Positions 45,860 to 55,624 of a DNA stretch of 64,000 nucleotides are shown here, piece after piece. Under the pieces are notes generated by a model. It saw only the letters and a list, made by a program, of their open reading frames with translations, did not search any database and was not told the DNA's origin. The stretch is from positions 186,001 through 250,000 of the forward strand of contig JNJQ01000001.1 of the NCBI GenBank assembly GCA_000701725.1, written 5' to 3'. Within the stretch, counting starts at the first letter, position 1, and each line of letters begins with the position of its first letter. The position numbers and the translations under genes were made by a program. Source of the stretch: Erysipelotrichaceae bacterium NK3D112. Its GTDB lineage: Bacteria; Bacillota_I; Bacilli_A; Erysipelotrichales; Erysipelotrichaceae.

Positions 45860-47683
45860 TTACTGGGATGTTCTTCTGCGTCCCGGTGTTCTTCCGCGTT
45901 CCGCTGATTTTGCCATGATTTCGGCAATGGCGGCTTTCTGGTTGAGAATGACCGGAATGACGATCGGGTTGCGGTTGGTGCGCTGGAAGAGGAACGGCTC
46001 AAGTGAGGAGCGGATGCAGTTTTTGAGTTCACCGAAGGTTGTTCTCTGCTGCATCTTTTTCTTCAGCGAATCATAGACGATCAGTTCCGCCTCTTTGAGC
46101 AGGGTCTGGGAATCCTTGATGAAGACGAAGCCGCGCGAGACAATCGAAGGTCTGCAGAGAATCTTGTTGTATCTCGAATCGATCGTGACAATGACCGCGA
46201 CCAGACCGTTTTCAGCCAGGATCTTTCTGTCCTTGATGACACTGGTGGAAAGACCGGAAGCGTCGTTGCCGTCGACATAGATGGCATCGGTCTGCACTCT
46301 TTCGTTGGCGATGAAGCATTCCTCATTTCTCAATACGACGATATCGCCGTTGGAACAGATCAGGCAGTGATCCGGCTCAATACCGGTCAGCTGGGCGGTC
46401 TGGGAATGCTGGATAAGCATCTTGTATTCGCCATGGTTGGGCATGAAGTATTTCGGCTTGATCAGATTGAGCATGAGCTTCTGCTCTTCCTGCGGCGCGT
46501 GTCCGGTTGTATGGAACGAGGTCAGCGGGGAGTTGGTGACAACGTTGGCGCCGACTCTTGTCAGCTGGTTGATGACACCGCCGACCGAAACGCCGTTGCC
46601 CGGAATCGGGCTGGATGAGAAGAGAACCGTGTCGCCGGGAATAATCTTGATGAAGCGGTGAGTGCCGTTGGCGATTCTGCTTAAGGCTGCCATCGGTTCG
46701 CCCTGGCTGCCCGTGCATACGATGCAGATACGGTTGGGCGGAAGGGTATTGAGCTCATTGCCGCTGATGAAGGAACTGTCAGGAATATTGATGACGCCGT
46801 TCTTTCTGGCAATGTCGCATACATTCTCCATGGAGCGGCCGAATACCGCCACCTTTCTGCCGCATGATACGGCAGCTTCGAGAATCTGGTTGAGACGAAG
46901 GACGTTGGATGCGAAGGTGGAAACGAGCAGCCTGCCCGGTGTCTTGCGCATCTGTTCGTTGATCGCTAATGCGACCTGGCGCTCGGAGATCGAGAAGCCC
47001 GGAACGGATGAGTTGGTTGAGTCACTCATCAGCAGAGTGACGCCTGCCTGACCCATGAAGGCCATTTTCTGATAATCGGAATTGCGTCCGACCGGAGTCA
47101 GGTCAAACTTGAAGTCGCCGGTTTCCACGATGCGTCCGTTGGGGGTGTTGATCAATACACCGAGTGAATCCGGAATCGAGTGCACGGTATCGAAGAAGCC
47201 GATGTTGAAATGTTCTGTTCTCACACGGCTGTCCGAGTTGATCTCAATGACCTTGCACTGTCTGGAAAGACGGTGTTCTTCCAGTTTCTTTTCAATTAAT
47301 GACTTGGCAAAGCGGGGCGCATAGATTTCCTTCAGACGCACGGAGCGTAAGAAGAAAGGAATACCGCCGATGTGGTCCTCATGACCGTGGGTGATGATCA
47401 GCGCTTTGACTTTTTCATGATTTTTGACGAGGTAGGAGTAATCAGGTATGACATAGTCCACGCCAAGCAGGTCTCCTTCGGGGAACATGACACCGCAGTC
47501 GACGATGACAATCTCATCGTCATGTTCGAAGCAGTACATGTTTTTACCGATTTCACCAAGACCGCCCAGGGCATATACAAGCGTGTCGGTTTTATGATCA
47601 ATCATGCCGGCATTAAACGAGTCGGCAACTTCAGAATAACGGACAGTCTGCCCGGCTCTTCTTGCATTATTAAATTCAGACAT
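45860..47683 (-). CDS. rnj: Ribonuclease J
   Basis: A 607-residue RNase of the metallo-beta-lactamase/beta-CASP family, which degrades and matures mRNA and rRNA from the 5' end and internally in Bacillota. The zinc motif is LIITHGHEDHIGGIPFFL (about residue 80), further ligands in ETGDFKFDLTP; the beta-CASP motifs and TNSPLTSFHTTGHAPQEE (about 395) follow. The C-terminal domain is complete. Only one paralogue is in the window, so whether it is J1 or J2 is left open. It has its own extended -10 promoter. Confidence 0.95.
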   Translation of the reverse strand: MSEFNNARRAGQTVRYSEVADSFNAGMIDHKTDTLVYALGGLGEIGKNMYCFEHDDEIVIVDCGVMFPEGDLLGVDYVIPDYSYLVKNHEKVKALIITHGHEDHIGGIPFFLRSVRLKEIYAPRFAKSLIEKKLEEHRLSRQCKVIEINSDSRVRTEHFNIGFFDTVHSIPDSLGVLINTPNGRIVETGDFKFDLTPVGRNSDYQKMAFMGQAGVTLLMSDSTNSSVPGFSISERQVALAINEQMRKTPGRLLVSTFASNVLRLNQILEAAVSCGRKVAVFGRSMENVCDIARKNGVINIPDSSFISGNELNTLPPNRICIVCTGSQGEPMAALSRIANGTHRFIKIIPGDTVLFSSSPIPGNGVSVGGVINQLTRVGANVVTNSPLTSFHTTGHAPQEEQKLMLNLIKPKYFMPNHGEYKMLIQHSQTAQLTGIEPDHCLICSNGDIVVLRNEECFIANERVQTDAIYVDGNDASGLSTSVIKDRKILAENGLVAVIVTIDSRYNKILCRPSIVSRGFVFIKDSQTLLKEAELIVYDSLKKKMQQRTTFGELKNCIRSSLEPFLFQRTNRNPIVIPVILNQKAAIAEIMAKSAERGRTPGRRRTSQ

Positions 47684-47728
47684 TATGGTGTTTACCTCAT
47701 TTCTGTGAGCGTTTGGATTCTTTTACGT

Positions 47729-47737
47729 ATTATAGCA
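47729..47737 (-). promoter_or_regulatory. Extended -10 promoter element of rnj
   Basis: TGCTATAAT on the minus strand, about 45 bases before the rnj start codon and directly downstream of the def terminator. Confidence 0.7.
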
Positions 47738-47741
47738 TAAG

Positions 47742-47767
47742 AAATGCCCGATTTCACGGGATCGGGC
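47742..47767 (-). terminator. Terminator after def
   Basis: GCCCGAT / ATCGGGC stem; on the minus strand it is followed by ATTTCTT. It separates def from the rnj promoter. Confidence 0.75.
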
Positions 47768-47769
47768 AA

Positions 47770-48336
47770 TTAAATCTCAATAGCGCCTGGCACTTCTTTG
47801 AACGGGTCTTTCGGATCGATATGATCGTAGAAGAGTGTTCCTTTGAAGTGGTCCAGTTCGTGCTGCAGAACAATCGCGAGATAGCCGGCAGCCTTGATTT
47901 CAATATTCTGGTCTCTGAGCAGATCGTACGCCCTGACTTTGACGCGGGCGCTTCTGACGACATGGCCTTCATGGTCTTCAGCAACCGAGAGACATCCTTC
48001 CCCGGCGGAAAGATATGCTTTCTGGATGGAGGAGGAGACAATTTTCGGATTGACCAGCATGAATTCATAACGTACGGGATCACCGTTTTTATCCTGGTCA
48101 TCAACCACGATCGCAGTCATCTTCTTGGGGACGCCGACCTGGATCGCGCTGATGCCCACCGCCGGACGCAGGTTGAGTCTTTCCGCTTTCTCCTCATCGG
48201 TTGAATCGATGACATACTGAAACATATCCCTTAACAGGGCTTCGTCTTCAGCGGAGAGGGGAAGCGGAACATCTTCCGATACAAGGCGGATTCTTTCATC
48301 GGTATCCTTGATGATTGTGTCATTGTTGATTAACAT
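47770..48336 (-). CDS. def: Peptide deformylase
   Basis: A 188-residue metal enzyme that removes formyl groups from new proteins. The three motifs are GISAIQVGVPKKM (variant of GxGxAAxQ), EGCLSVAEDHEGHV (metal Cys) and LQHELDHFKGTLF (HExxH). The first motif reads IQVG where APQ-G is usual, as in type II Gram-positive enzymes with longer N-termini. Start ATG 48336 was chosen since GAGG lies 8 bases away; the ATG at 48342 would be only 2 bases from it. Confidence 0.93.
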   Translation of the reverse strand: MLINNDTIIKDTDERIRLVSEDVPLPLSAEDEALLRDMFQYVIDSTDEEKAERLNLRPAVGISAIQVGVPKKMTAIVVDDQDKNGDPVRYEFMLVNPKIVSSSIQKAYLSAGEGCLSVAEDHEGHVVRSARVKVRAYDLLRDQNIEIKAAGYLAIVLQHELDHFKGTLFYDHIDPKDPFKEVPGAIEI

Positions 48337-48410
48337 TGTCATTACCTCGCGGATATTGTAAGCAGAATATAACTCTTTGTCAAAGCCTTCCTTATATAAT
48401 GCTTAATTCT

Positions 48411-48443
48411 GTATCACTGTGAAGTGAAATCAGTATCACTGTG
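48411..48443 (+). repeat. Direct repeat in the ftsW promoter region
   Basis: GTATCACTGTG occurs at 48411-48421 and 48433-48443, 22 bp apart, i.e. two helical turns, directly upstream of the ftsW extended -10 element. It could be a binding site for an activator or repressor. Confidence 0.5.
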
Positions 48444-48452
48444 TGCTAAAAT
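48444..48452 (+). promoter_or_regulatory. Extended -10 promoter element of ftsW
   Basis: TGCTAAAAT, with expected transcript start near 48459, three bases before the ATG at 48462. No Shine-Dalgarno sequence is present, so the mRNA may be leaderless. Confidence 0.6.
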
Positions 48453-48461
48453 GCTTGTGTT

Positions 48462-49703
48462 ATGACAAATGCGAAAACCGTTAAAACCTCAAACAGAGTT
48501 CTGAAGCTCAGACAGTTTATCCGCAACTGGCTCATCATGCCGCACGGCTTTGATGTCTGGCTGCACCTCGGCATGATCGGCCTGGTTGTCTTCGGCACGG
48601 TCATGATCGGCAGCGCCTCGATGGGAATCGCCACCGGCAACAACCGTTACCTTGCCATCACCATCGTCAAGCAGATTATCTTCGTCACCGCGGGATATCT
48701 GTTAATGACCCGCCTGGCCAACGGCTTCAGCCTGAAAATACTCAAATCAAAGGGATACCCGTCCCTGGTCTTTGTGACATGCATTCTGCTCGGACTCTGC
48801 CTTGCGTTTGCGCCGACCGGCAATGCCCACGCATGGTTAAGACTTCCGCTTGGTATCACGGATGTCACCATCCAGCCTTCCGAATTTGCCAAGATCGTGG
48901 CGATTCTGACTGTCGCGGCTTATTGCGGCGATGTGAAGAAACAGTATAAGAACTGGTGGCAGATGTGCATGGTGCCGATCGGACTGACCTTTGCGATGTT
49001 CTTTATCACGCTTGTTCTGCAGTCGGACTTCGGCAGCGCGCTGGTTATTTTCCTGGTAACCTGCGTTTGCTTCTTAATTCCCGAGCATCCCAATATGAGA
49101 CGCTTCCAGATTGTTCTCAAGGTTCTGTTCTGGATGTCGGTGGCATTCGCTGTTTATCTGCTTTCCCCGGCAGGCGAGCATCTGATTGAGGGAATGAACT
49201 TCCTGCAGGATTATCAGAAGAACCGCTTCCTGACCGCGATCAATCCGTTCGCGGATCAATACGGCACCGGCTATCAGCTGATCAACGGTCTTGTATCCTT
49301 TGCGACCGGCGGCTGGTTCGGCGTCGGCTTTGGCGGATCGGTGCGCAAATACACACGTTTCCCGGCAGCCAATACCGACTATATCCTCGCGATCGTTGTC
49401 GAGGAGCTTGGCTACTTCGGGTTCTTGATGCTGATGGTGCTCTACTGTCTGGTTCTCTTAAGACTGTTCCGCCATGCAAGAAAGATCAAAAGCGAAAGGG
49501 CAAAGATCATCCTGATCGGTACGGCAACCTATCTGCTGGTCCATATGTTCTTCAATATCGGCGGTGTCACGGGACTTGTTCCTCTGACCGGTATTCCGCT
49601 GCTGATGATTTCGGCAGGCGGCTCCTCAACCCTGTCATTCATGATGGCAGTCGGCATCTCCCAGGCGGTGATCGCCGCCCATGAAAGAGGGGAGATCAAA
49701 TGA
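48462..49703 (+). CDS. ftsW: Peptidoglycan polymerase FtsW (SEDS family)
   Basis: A 413-residue SEDS-family glycosyltransferase with ten hydrophobic segments. The family blocks are LRLPLGITDVTIQPSEFAKI (about residues 125-144), the large loop with YQKNRFLTAINPFADQYGTGYQL (about 252) and PLTGIPLLMISAGGSSTLS near the end. FtsW and not RodA is suggested by position before rsmD-coaD, as in Bacillus. The first 45 residues are a basic cytoplasmic part. The end overlaps rsmD (ATGA). Confidence 0.9.
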   Translation: MTNAKTVKTSNRVLKLRQFIRNWLIMPHGFDVWLHLGMIGLVVFGTVMIGSASMGIATGNNRYLAITIVKQIIFVTAGYLLMTRLANGFSLKILKSKGYPSLVFVTCILLGLCLAFAPTGNAHAWLRLPLGITDVTIQPSEFAKIVAILTVAAYCGDVKKQYKNWWQMCMVPIGLTFAMFFITLVLQSDFGSALVIFLVTCVCFLIPEHPNMRRFQIVLKVLFWMSVAFAVYLLSPAGEHLIEGMNFLQDYQKNRFLTAINPFADQYGTGYQLINGLVSFATGGWFGVGFGGSVRKYTRFPAANTDYILAIVVEELGYFGFLMLMVLYCLVLLRLFRHARKIKSERAKIILIGTATYLLVHMFFNIGGVTGLVPLTGIPLLMISAGGSSTLSFMMAVGISQAVIAAHERGEIK

Positions 49704-50251
49704 GAATCATTGCCGGAGAATTCCGCAGCCGCCGCATTGAGGCACCTGCCGGCATGTCCACAAGACCCACTCTGGACAAAGTCCGTGAAGCGGTGTTTTC
49801 CTCCATTGGCGGTTCCTTTGACGGCGGCAATATGCTCGATCTTTATGCGGGCAGCGGGGCTAACGGTCTGGAAGCTCTGTCAAGAGGAATGGATCAGGCG
49901 GTGTTTGTCGACAATGACCGCAGGGCAGTCAGTGCGATCCGTAAGAATATTGATTCTCTTGGTGTGAAGCAGCAGACAAGAGTATTGTCATGCACAGACA
50001 TGAAGGCTCTTGTCATTCTCAAAGAAGAGGGCATGACATTTGATCTCATTTATATGGATCCGCCCTATGCGAAACAGAAGAACCGCGAAATCCTGAATCT
50101 CATCAGTGATTATGAACTGGTTGAGAAAGATGGAATGGTATTGATTGAATCATTAAAGGAAGATGAGTTCCATGAGGAATATGAACATCTTCAGTTTGAA
50201 AAGGACAGGGTATATGGCATCAGCCGCATCACCTGGTACAGGGGGAAATAG
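49700..50251 (+). CDS. rsmD: 16S rRNA (guanine-966 N2)-methyltransferase
   Basis: A 183-residue SAM-dependent methyltransferase acting on 16S rRNA G966. N-terminal MRIIAGEFRSRRIEAPAG and RPTLDKVREAVFSSI are canonical; the SAM-binding part is LDLYAGSGANGLEALSRG (about 47-64) and the catalytic motif is YMDPPY (about 118). It is coupled to ftsW and precedes coaD, the usual pair. Confidence 0.96.
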   Translation: MRIIAGEFRSRRIEAPAGMSTRPTLDKVREAVFSSIGGSFDGGNMLDLYAGSGANGLEALSRGMDQAVFVDNDRRAVSAIRKNIDSLGVKQQTRVLSCTDMKALVILKEEGMTFDLIYMDPPYAKQKNREILNLISDYELVEKDGMVLIESLKEDEFHEEYEHLQFEKDRVYGISRITWYRGK

Positions 50252-50254
50252 AAT

Positions 50255-50761
50255 ATGAAAGCATGTTATCCGGGCACATTTGATCCGATCACCCTCGGTC
50301 ATCTTGACATCATTGAAAGAGCAGCTCTCATCTTTGACGAGCTTGACGTTCTGCTGATGGTCAATCCGCGCAAAAAGTGCGTGTTTGATGCTGCCCAGCG
50401 CAAGGCGATGATCGAGGCAAGTCTTGCATCACGTGAAAACTGCCGCAATGTGAAAGTCATCATCGGTGAAGGCCTCACGGTTGACTTTGCCAGAAAGACC
50501 GGCTCCAAGGCGATTGTCAGAGGCATCCGCGCGGTCACCGACTATGAATATGAACTTCAGCAGGCAACCGCCAATCTGATGCTGGATCCGGATGTGGAAA
50601 CGATGTTCCTGATTGCCAAGCCGGAATATTCCTTCCTTTCCTCAAGCGTGGTCAAGGAAATCGCCCTGAATGACGGGGATATCTCCAAGATGGTTCCGGC
50701 GGAGGTTGTGGATCTTGTCAAGGAGGCAATGGCCGACAAAAAGGACGTCCTCAAAGGCTGA
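50255..50761 (+). CDS. coaD: Phosphopantetheine adenylyltransferase
   Basis: A 168-residue nucleotidyltransferase for the fourth step of CoA synthesis. N-terminal YPGTFDPITLGHLDII holds the TxGH motif; IVRGIRAVTDYEYELQQA (about 88) and EYSFLSSSVVKEIA (about 127) are canonical. It follows rsmD by 3 bases. A terminator comes next. Confidence 0.97.
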   Translation: MKACYPGTFDPITLGHLDIIERAALIFDELDVLLMVNPRKKCVFDAAQRKAMIEASLASRENCRNVKVIIGEGLTVDFARKTGSKAIVRGIRAVTDYEYELQQATANLMLDPDVETMFLIAKPEYSFLSSSVVKEIALNDGDISKMVPAEVVDLVKEAMADKKDVLKG

Positions 50762-50780
50762 ATCCTTAATGAAAAGAAAC

Positions 50781-50811
50781 GGAGTGAACAGTGACTGTCC
50801 GCTCCTTTTTT
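50781..50811 (+). terminator. Terminator of ftsW-rsmD-coaD
   Basis: GGAGTG / CGCTCC stem (one T/G pair), then six T. Confidence 0.85.
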
Positions 50812-50837
50812 AATGCTTTGAAAACCTTTTTCATGAA

Positions 50838-50864
50838 TTAGCACACAATGCTTGACAGTGCTAA
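50838..50864 (+). promoter_or_regulatory. CIRCE element 1 (HrcA operator)
   Basis: TTAGCACAC-N9-CAGTGCTAA, 7 of 9 arm bases paired as in the consensus TTAGCACTC-N9-GAGTGCTAA. It covers the -35 box of the promoter. Confidence 0.93.
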
Positions 50865-50880
50865 AACCACGCTGTATAGT
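50852..50880 (+). promoter_or_regulatory. Promoter of the hrcA-grpE-dnaK-dnaJ-clpB operon
   Basis: TTGACA (50852-50857), 17 bases, TATAGT (50875-50880): a near-consensus sigma-A promoter placed between and overlapping the two CIRCE elements. Confidence 0.92.
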
Positions 50881-50881
50881 A

Positions 50882-50908
50882 TTAGCAGGCATTGAGATAG
50901 AGTGCTAA
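50882..50908 (+). promoter_or_regulatory. CIRCE element 2 (HrcA operator)
   Basis: TTAGCAGGC-N9-GAGTGCTAA, covering the transcript start and ending at the ribosome site of hrcA. Confidence 0.92.
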
Positions 50909-50920
50909 AGGAGGTTGAAA

Positions 50921-51970
50921 ATGCTGACGCCAAGACGAATAGAAATATTCAAAGCGATCGTGGATGAGTTCATCAAGACAGCTGAACCCGTCGGATCGAA
51001 AACCCTTCAGCAGAAATACAAACTTCAGTATTCCAGTGCCACGATCCGTAATGATATGCAGGCTCTTGAGGAGATGGGGTATCTTGAAAAAACGCATACC
51101 TCAAGCGGCCGCGTGCCGAGCACCCTCGGATACAAGTTCTATTGCGAACATCTTCTGAGCAATTCGTCCATCGACCGCAGAATGGAGATGGCGATCCGGG
51201 ATGCGTTTGACGCAAGCAACCTGAATATCGAGGAAGCGATTCATCTCAGCTGCAATATTCTGTCGGAAATGACGAATATGACCAGCGGCGCGATCGGACC
51301 TGATTCGCGGAGCCAGAAGCTTGAACATATCAAACTGTTCCAGCTCGATGAGAGAAACGCGGTCTGCGTATTCATTACAAACACAGGCCACACCGAGACC
51401 AAGACATTCCATTTCGATGAGGATATTCCTTATGCGGACATTGAAGCCTGCACGGACATCCTCAATGGAAAACTGAGAGGTATTCCGATCAATGAACTGC
51501 CGGCAAGAATGCAGTACATCAAACCGGAACTCTCCGCGGTTGTCAAACAGCACGAGCTGCTGTTCACCGCATTCGTCAGAGCGTTCGTGAAATTCGCAGG
51601 CGAGAATGTATACTTCTCCGGCAAGGACAGAATGCTCTATCAGCCTGAGTTCGAAGATATCGACAAACTGAAACGGCTGATGACTATGCTTGATGACGCA
51701 AGCGTCTGGAAGCGCATTGATGAAGGTGACAACACACTGGCAGTCACAACAGACAGGGCACAGCTCACATGGGTCAATGACCTTGCGGTTGTGCGCAGCC
51801 GCTTCCGTGTCAGAGGAAATGAGTCCGGTGAATTGATGGTGGTCGGTCCGAGCCGTATGAATTATGAGAAAATCATCGGCATGATTGATTACGCGGCCAG
51901 AATGATCGAAAAGATGTACTACAGCGGAGGTGATGAGACGGATGAGCGAAGAAGTAAAGGAAAAGGCTGA
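50921..51970 (+). CDS. hrcA: Heat-shock repressor HrcA
   Basis: A 349-residue repressor that binds CIRCE and depends on GroEL for folding in known cases. N-terminal winged helix: TPRRIEIFKAIVDEFIKTAEPVGSKTL and YSSATIRNDMQALEEMGYLEKTHTSSGRVPS. C-terminal IGPSRMNYEKIIGMIDY-like motif (VVGPSRMNYEKIIGMIDYAARMIE) is present. Start ATG 50921 has AAAGGAGG 6 bases upstream; a TTG at 50915 is too near. It autoregulates through the two CIRCE sites. Confidence 0.97.
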   Translation: MLTPRRIEIFKAIVDEFIKTAEPVGSKTLQQKYKLQYSSATIRNDMQALEEMGYLEKTHTSSGRVPSTLGYKFYCEHLLSNSSIDRRMEMAIRDAFDASNLNIEEAIHLSCNILSEMTNMTSGAIGPDSRSQKLEHIKLFQLDERNAVCVFITNTGHTETKTFHFDEDIPYADIEACTDILNGKLRGIPINELPARMQYIKPELSAVVKQHELLFTAFVRAFVKFAGENVYFSGKDRMLYQPEFEDIDKLKRLMTMLDDASVWKRIDEGDNTLAVTTDRAQLTWVNDLAVVRSRFRVRGNESGELMVVGPSRMNYEKIIGMIDYAARMIEKMYYSGGDETDERRSKGKG

Positions 51971-52511
51971 ACAGGAAGAAACAGCGGTTGAAACAGAGGA
52001 AACCGTGGAGTCGCCTGAAACTGAGAAGACAGAACCAGCAGATCCTGCAGCGGAAAAGCTTAAGGAACTCACAAAGGAAAACGAAAAACTGAAAGCGGAT
52101 GTCGCGAAGCTCAAAAACGAGTATGCACGCGCATATGCCGATACGGAAAACACCAGAAAGAGACTTCAGAATGAGTTTGAACAGTTAAGCAAGTATCACA
52201 TTCAGAAGTTCGCTCTGGAAGTGCTGCCGGTATTGGACAACTGCGAGCGGGCGCTTGAACATGAGACAAGCGATGAGGCATACCGCAAGGGCGTTGAAAT
52301 GATCTACGCACAGCTCAAAGGCGCGCTTGAACGCGAAGGCGTGACGGAGATCGAAGCGCTCGACAAACCGTTTGACGGCAACTGGCATCAGGCCCTGATG
52401 AGTGAAAAGGTCGAGGGTGTTGAGCCGGGAATGGTCATTCAGGTTCTTCAGAAAGGTTATAAATTAAAGGACCGCATTCTTCGTGCGGCAATGGTCAAAG
52501 TAAGCGAATAA
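51942..52511 (+). CDS. grpE: Nucleotide exchange factor GrpE
   Basis: A 189-residue cochaperone that releases ADP from DnaK. A Glu-rich disordered N-terminus (residues 1-35) is followed by the long coiled coil (LKELTKENEKLKADVAKLKNEYARAYADTENTRKRLQNE) and the C-terminal beta domain ending GYKLKDRILRAAMVKVS. Start ATG 51942 was chosen for its 11-base distance to GGAGG; GTG 51930 and ATG 51933 fall on or next to the site. It overlaps hrcA by 29 bases. Confidence 0.95.
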   Translation: MSEEVKEKAEQEETAVETEETVESPETEKTEPADPAAEKLKELTKENEKLKADVAKLKNEYARAYADTENTRKRLQNEFEQLSKYHIQKFALEVLPVLDNCERALEHETSDEAYRKGVEMIYAQLKGALEREGVTEIEALDKPFDGNWHQALMSEKVEGVEPGMVIQVLQKGYKLKDRILRAAMVKVSE

Positions 52512-54371
<1,860 letters not shown>

Positions 54372-54380
54372 CTGAGAAAG

Positions 54381-54419
54381 AGAGGATGCGGAATTGATGG
54401 ATGTGATTCCGCATTCTCT
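54381..54419 (+). other. Stable hairpin between dnaK and dnaJ
   Basis: AGAG-G-ATGCGGAAT pairs with ATTCCGCAT-T-CTCT (13 of 14 pairs) with an 11-base loop, and no T tract follows (GATTTAAAAAG). This looks like an mRNA stability or processing element, or a weak attenuator that lowers dnaJ relative to dnaK. Confidence 0.7.
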
Positions 54420-54447
54420 GATTTAAAAAGAAAGGACAAGCAGTGAT

Positions 54448-55596
54448 ATGGCTGAAAAGAGAGATTATTATGAGGTACTCGGTATCTCAAAAGGCGCGAG
54501 TGATGACGAAATAAAGAAGGCATATCGTTCGCTTGCAAAGAAATATCATCCCGATGTGAACAAGTCACCCGATGCCGAGGAAAAATTCAAGGAAATCAAC
54601 GAGGCTTATGAAGTGCTCTCCGACCCGCAGAAGAAAGCAACCTATGACCAGTTCGGCTTTGCCGGCATGGACGGCAGCCAGGCGGGCGGCGGATTCAGCG
54701 GATTCTCCGGAGGATTCGGCGGCATGGACGACCTCAATGATATCTTCTCCTCATTCTTCGGCGGCGGTATGGGCGGCATGGGCGGTTTCAGCTCATCCGG
54801 CCGCAGTCAGAGAGGTCCCAGACAAGGCGATGACCGCAAGATGAATGTGCGGATCTCATTCCTTGACGCATGCTTCGGCAAGAAGGAAAGTATCAATATC
54901 GAAGTCGATGAAACCTGTTCCGCCTGCGGCGGCAGCGGGGCAGCCACACCCGGCGATGTGGAGACATGTTCCAGATGCCGCGGCACCGGTACCGTGATCC
55001 AGCAGCAGCGCACCGCTTTCGGTGTGTTCCAGACCCAGGGTGTATGTCCTGACTGCCATGGCTCCGGCAAGAAGATCAAGAAGATCTGTCCGCACTGCAA
55101 AGGCCAGGGCTACAACAAGAGAAGAGTCGAAAGAGAAATCAACATTCCCGCCGGTATCCAGGACGGTCAGATGCTCAGAGTCCAGGGACTCGGTGAAAGA
55201 GGCGTCAACGGCGGTCCCAACGGCGACCTCTATATCGAGATTCATATTCAGCCGCACAAGCAGTTTGAACGTGACGGCAACAACATCTATCTGGAAATCC
55301 CGGTGTCCGCAGTCGATGCGACAATCGGCACAACGATCGATGTTCCGACCATCTATGGCGATGTGTCGATGAAGATTCCTGCCGGCACCCAGCACGGCAA
55401 ACAGTTCAGACTGCGCGGCAAGGGAATCAATGAGGCCCGCACCGGCAGAACCGGCGATCAGATCTGCGTTGTCAACATCACCGTGGATGACAATCTCTCC
55501 CATAAGGAAAAGGAGCTGTACAAGGAGCTGCAGAAGCTGCAGGGCACCAGAGCCGGTGAAAGCATCTGGAGCCGCTTCAAGAAGAGCTTCTCCTGA
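54448..55596 (+). CDS. dnaJ: Chaperone DnaJ (Hsp40)
   Basis: A 382-residue class A Hsp40 that delivers clients to DnaK. The J domain is at residues 4-70 with the HPD motif in KKYHPDVNK, followed by a Gly/Phe-rich linker, four CxxCxGxG-type repeats ([32 protein letters not shown]) at about 155-225, and the C-terminal client-binding domain. Length is normal. Confidence 0.98.
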   Translation: MAEKRDYYEVLGISKGASDDEIKKAYRSLAKKYHPDVNKSPDAEEKFKEINEAYEVLSDPQKKATYDQFGFAGMDGSQAGGGFSGFSGGFGGMDDLNDIFSSFFGGGMGGMGGFSSSGRSQRGPRQGDDRKMNVRISFLDACFGKKESINIEVDETCSACGGSGAATPGDVETCSRCRGTGTVIQQQRTAFGVFQTQGVCPDCHGSGKKIKKICPHCKGQGYNKRRVEREINIPAGIQDGQMLRVQGLGERGVNGGPNGDLYIEIHIQPHKQFERDGNNIYLEIPVSAVDATIGTTIDVPTIYGDVSMKIPAGTQHGKQFRLRGKGINEARTGRTGDQICVVNITVDDNLSHKEKELYKELQKLQGTRAGESIWSRFKKSFS

Positions 55597-55624
55597 TCCA
55601 TGCGTCCTTTGAAAGGAGGCAGTT

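Noticed and set aside
48395-48400. TATAAT upstream of the ftsW direct repeat as the main ftsW promoter
   Set aside because: It has no extended TG motif or -35 at a suitable distance, and the TGCTAAAAT box nearer the gene fits better. A minor role remains possible.
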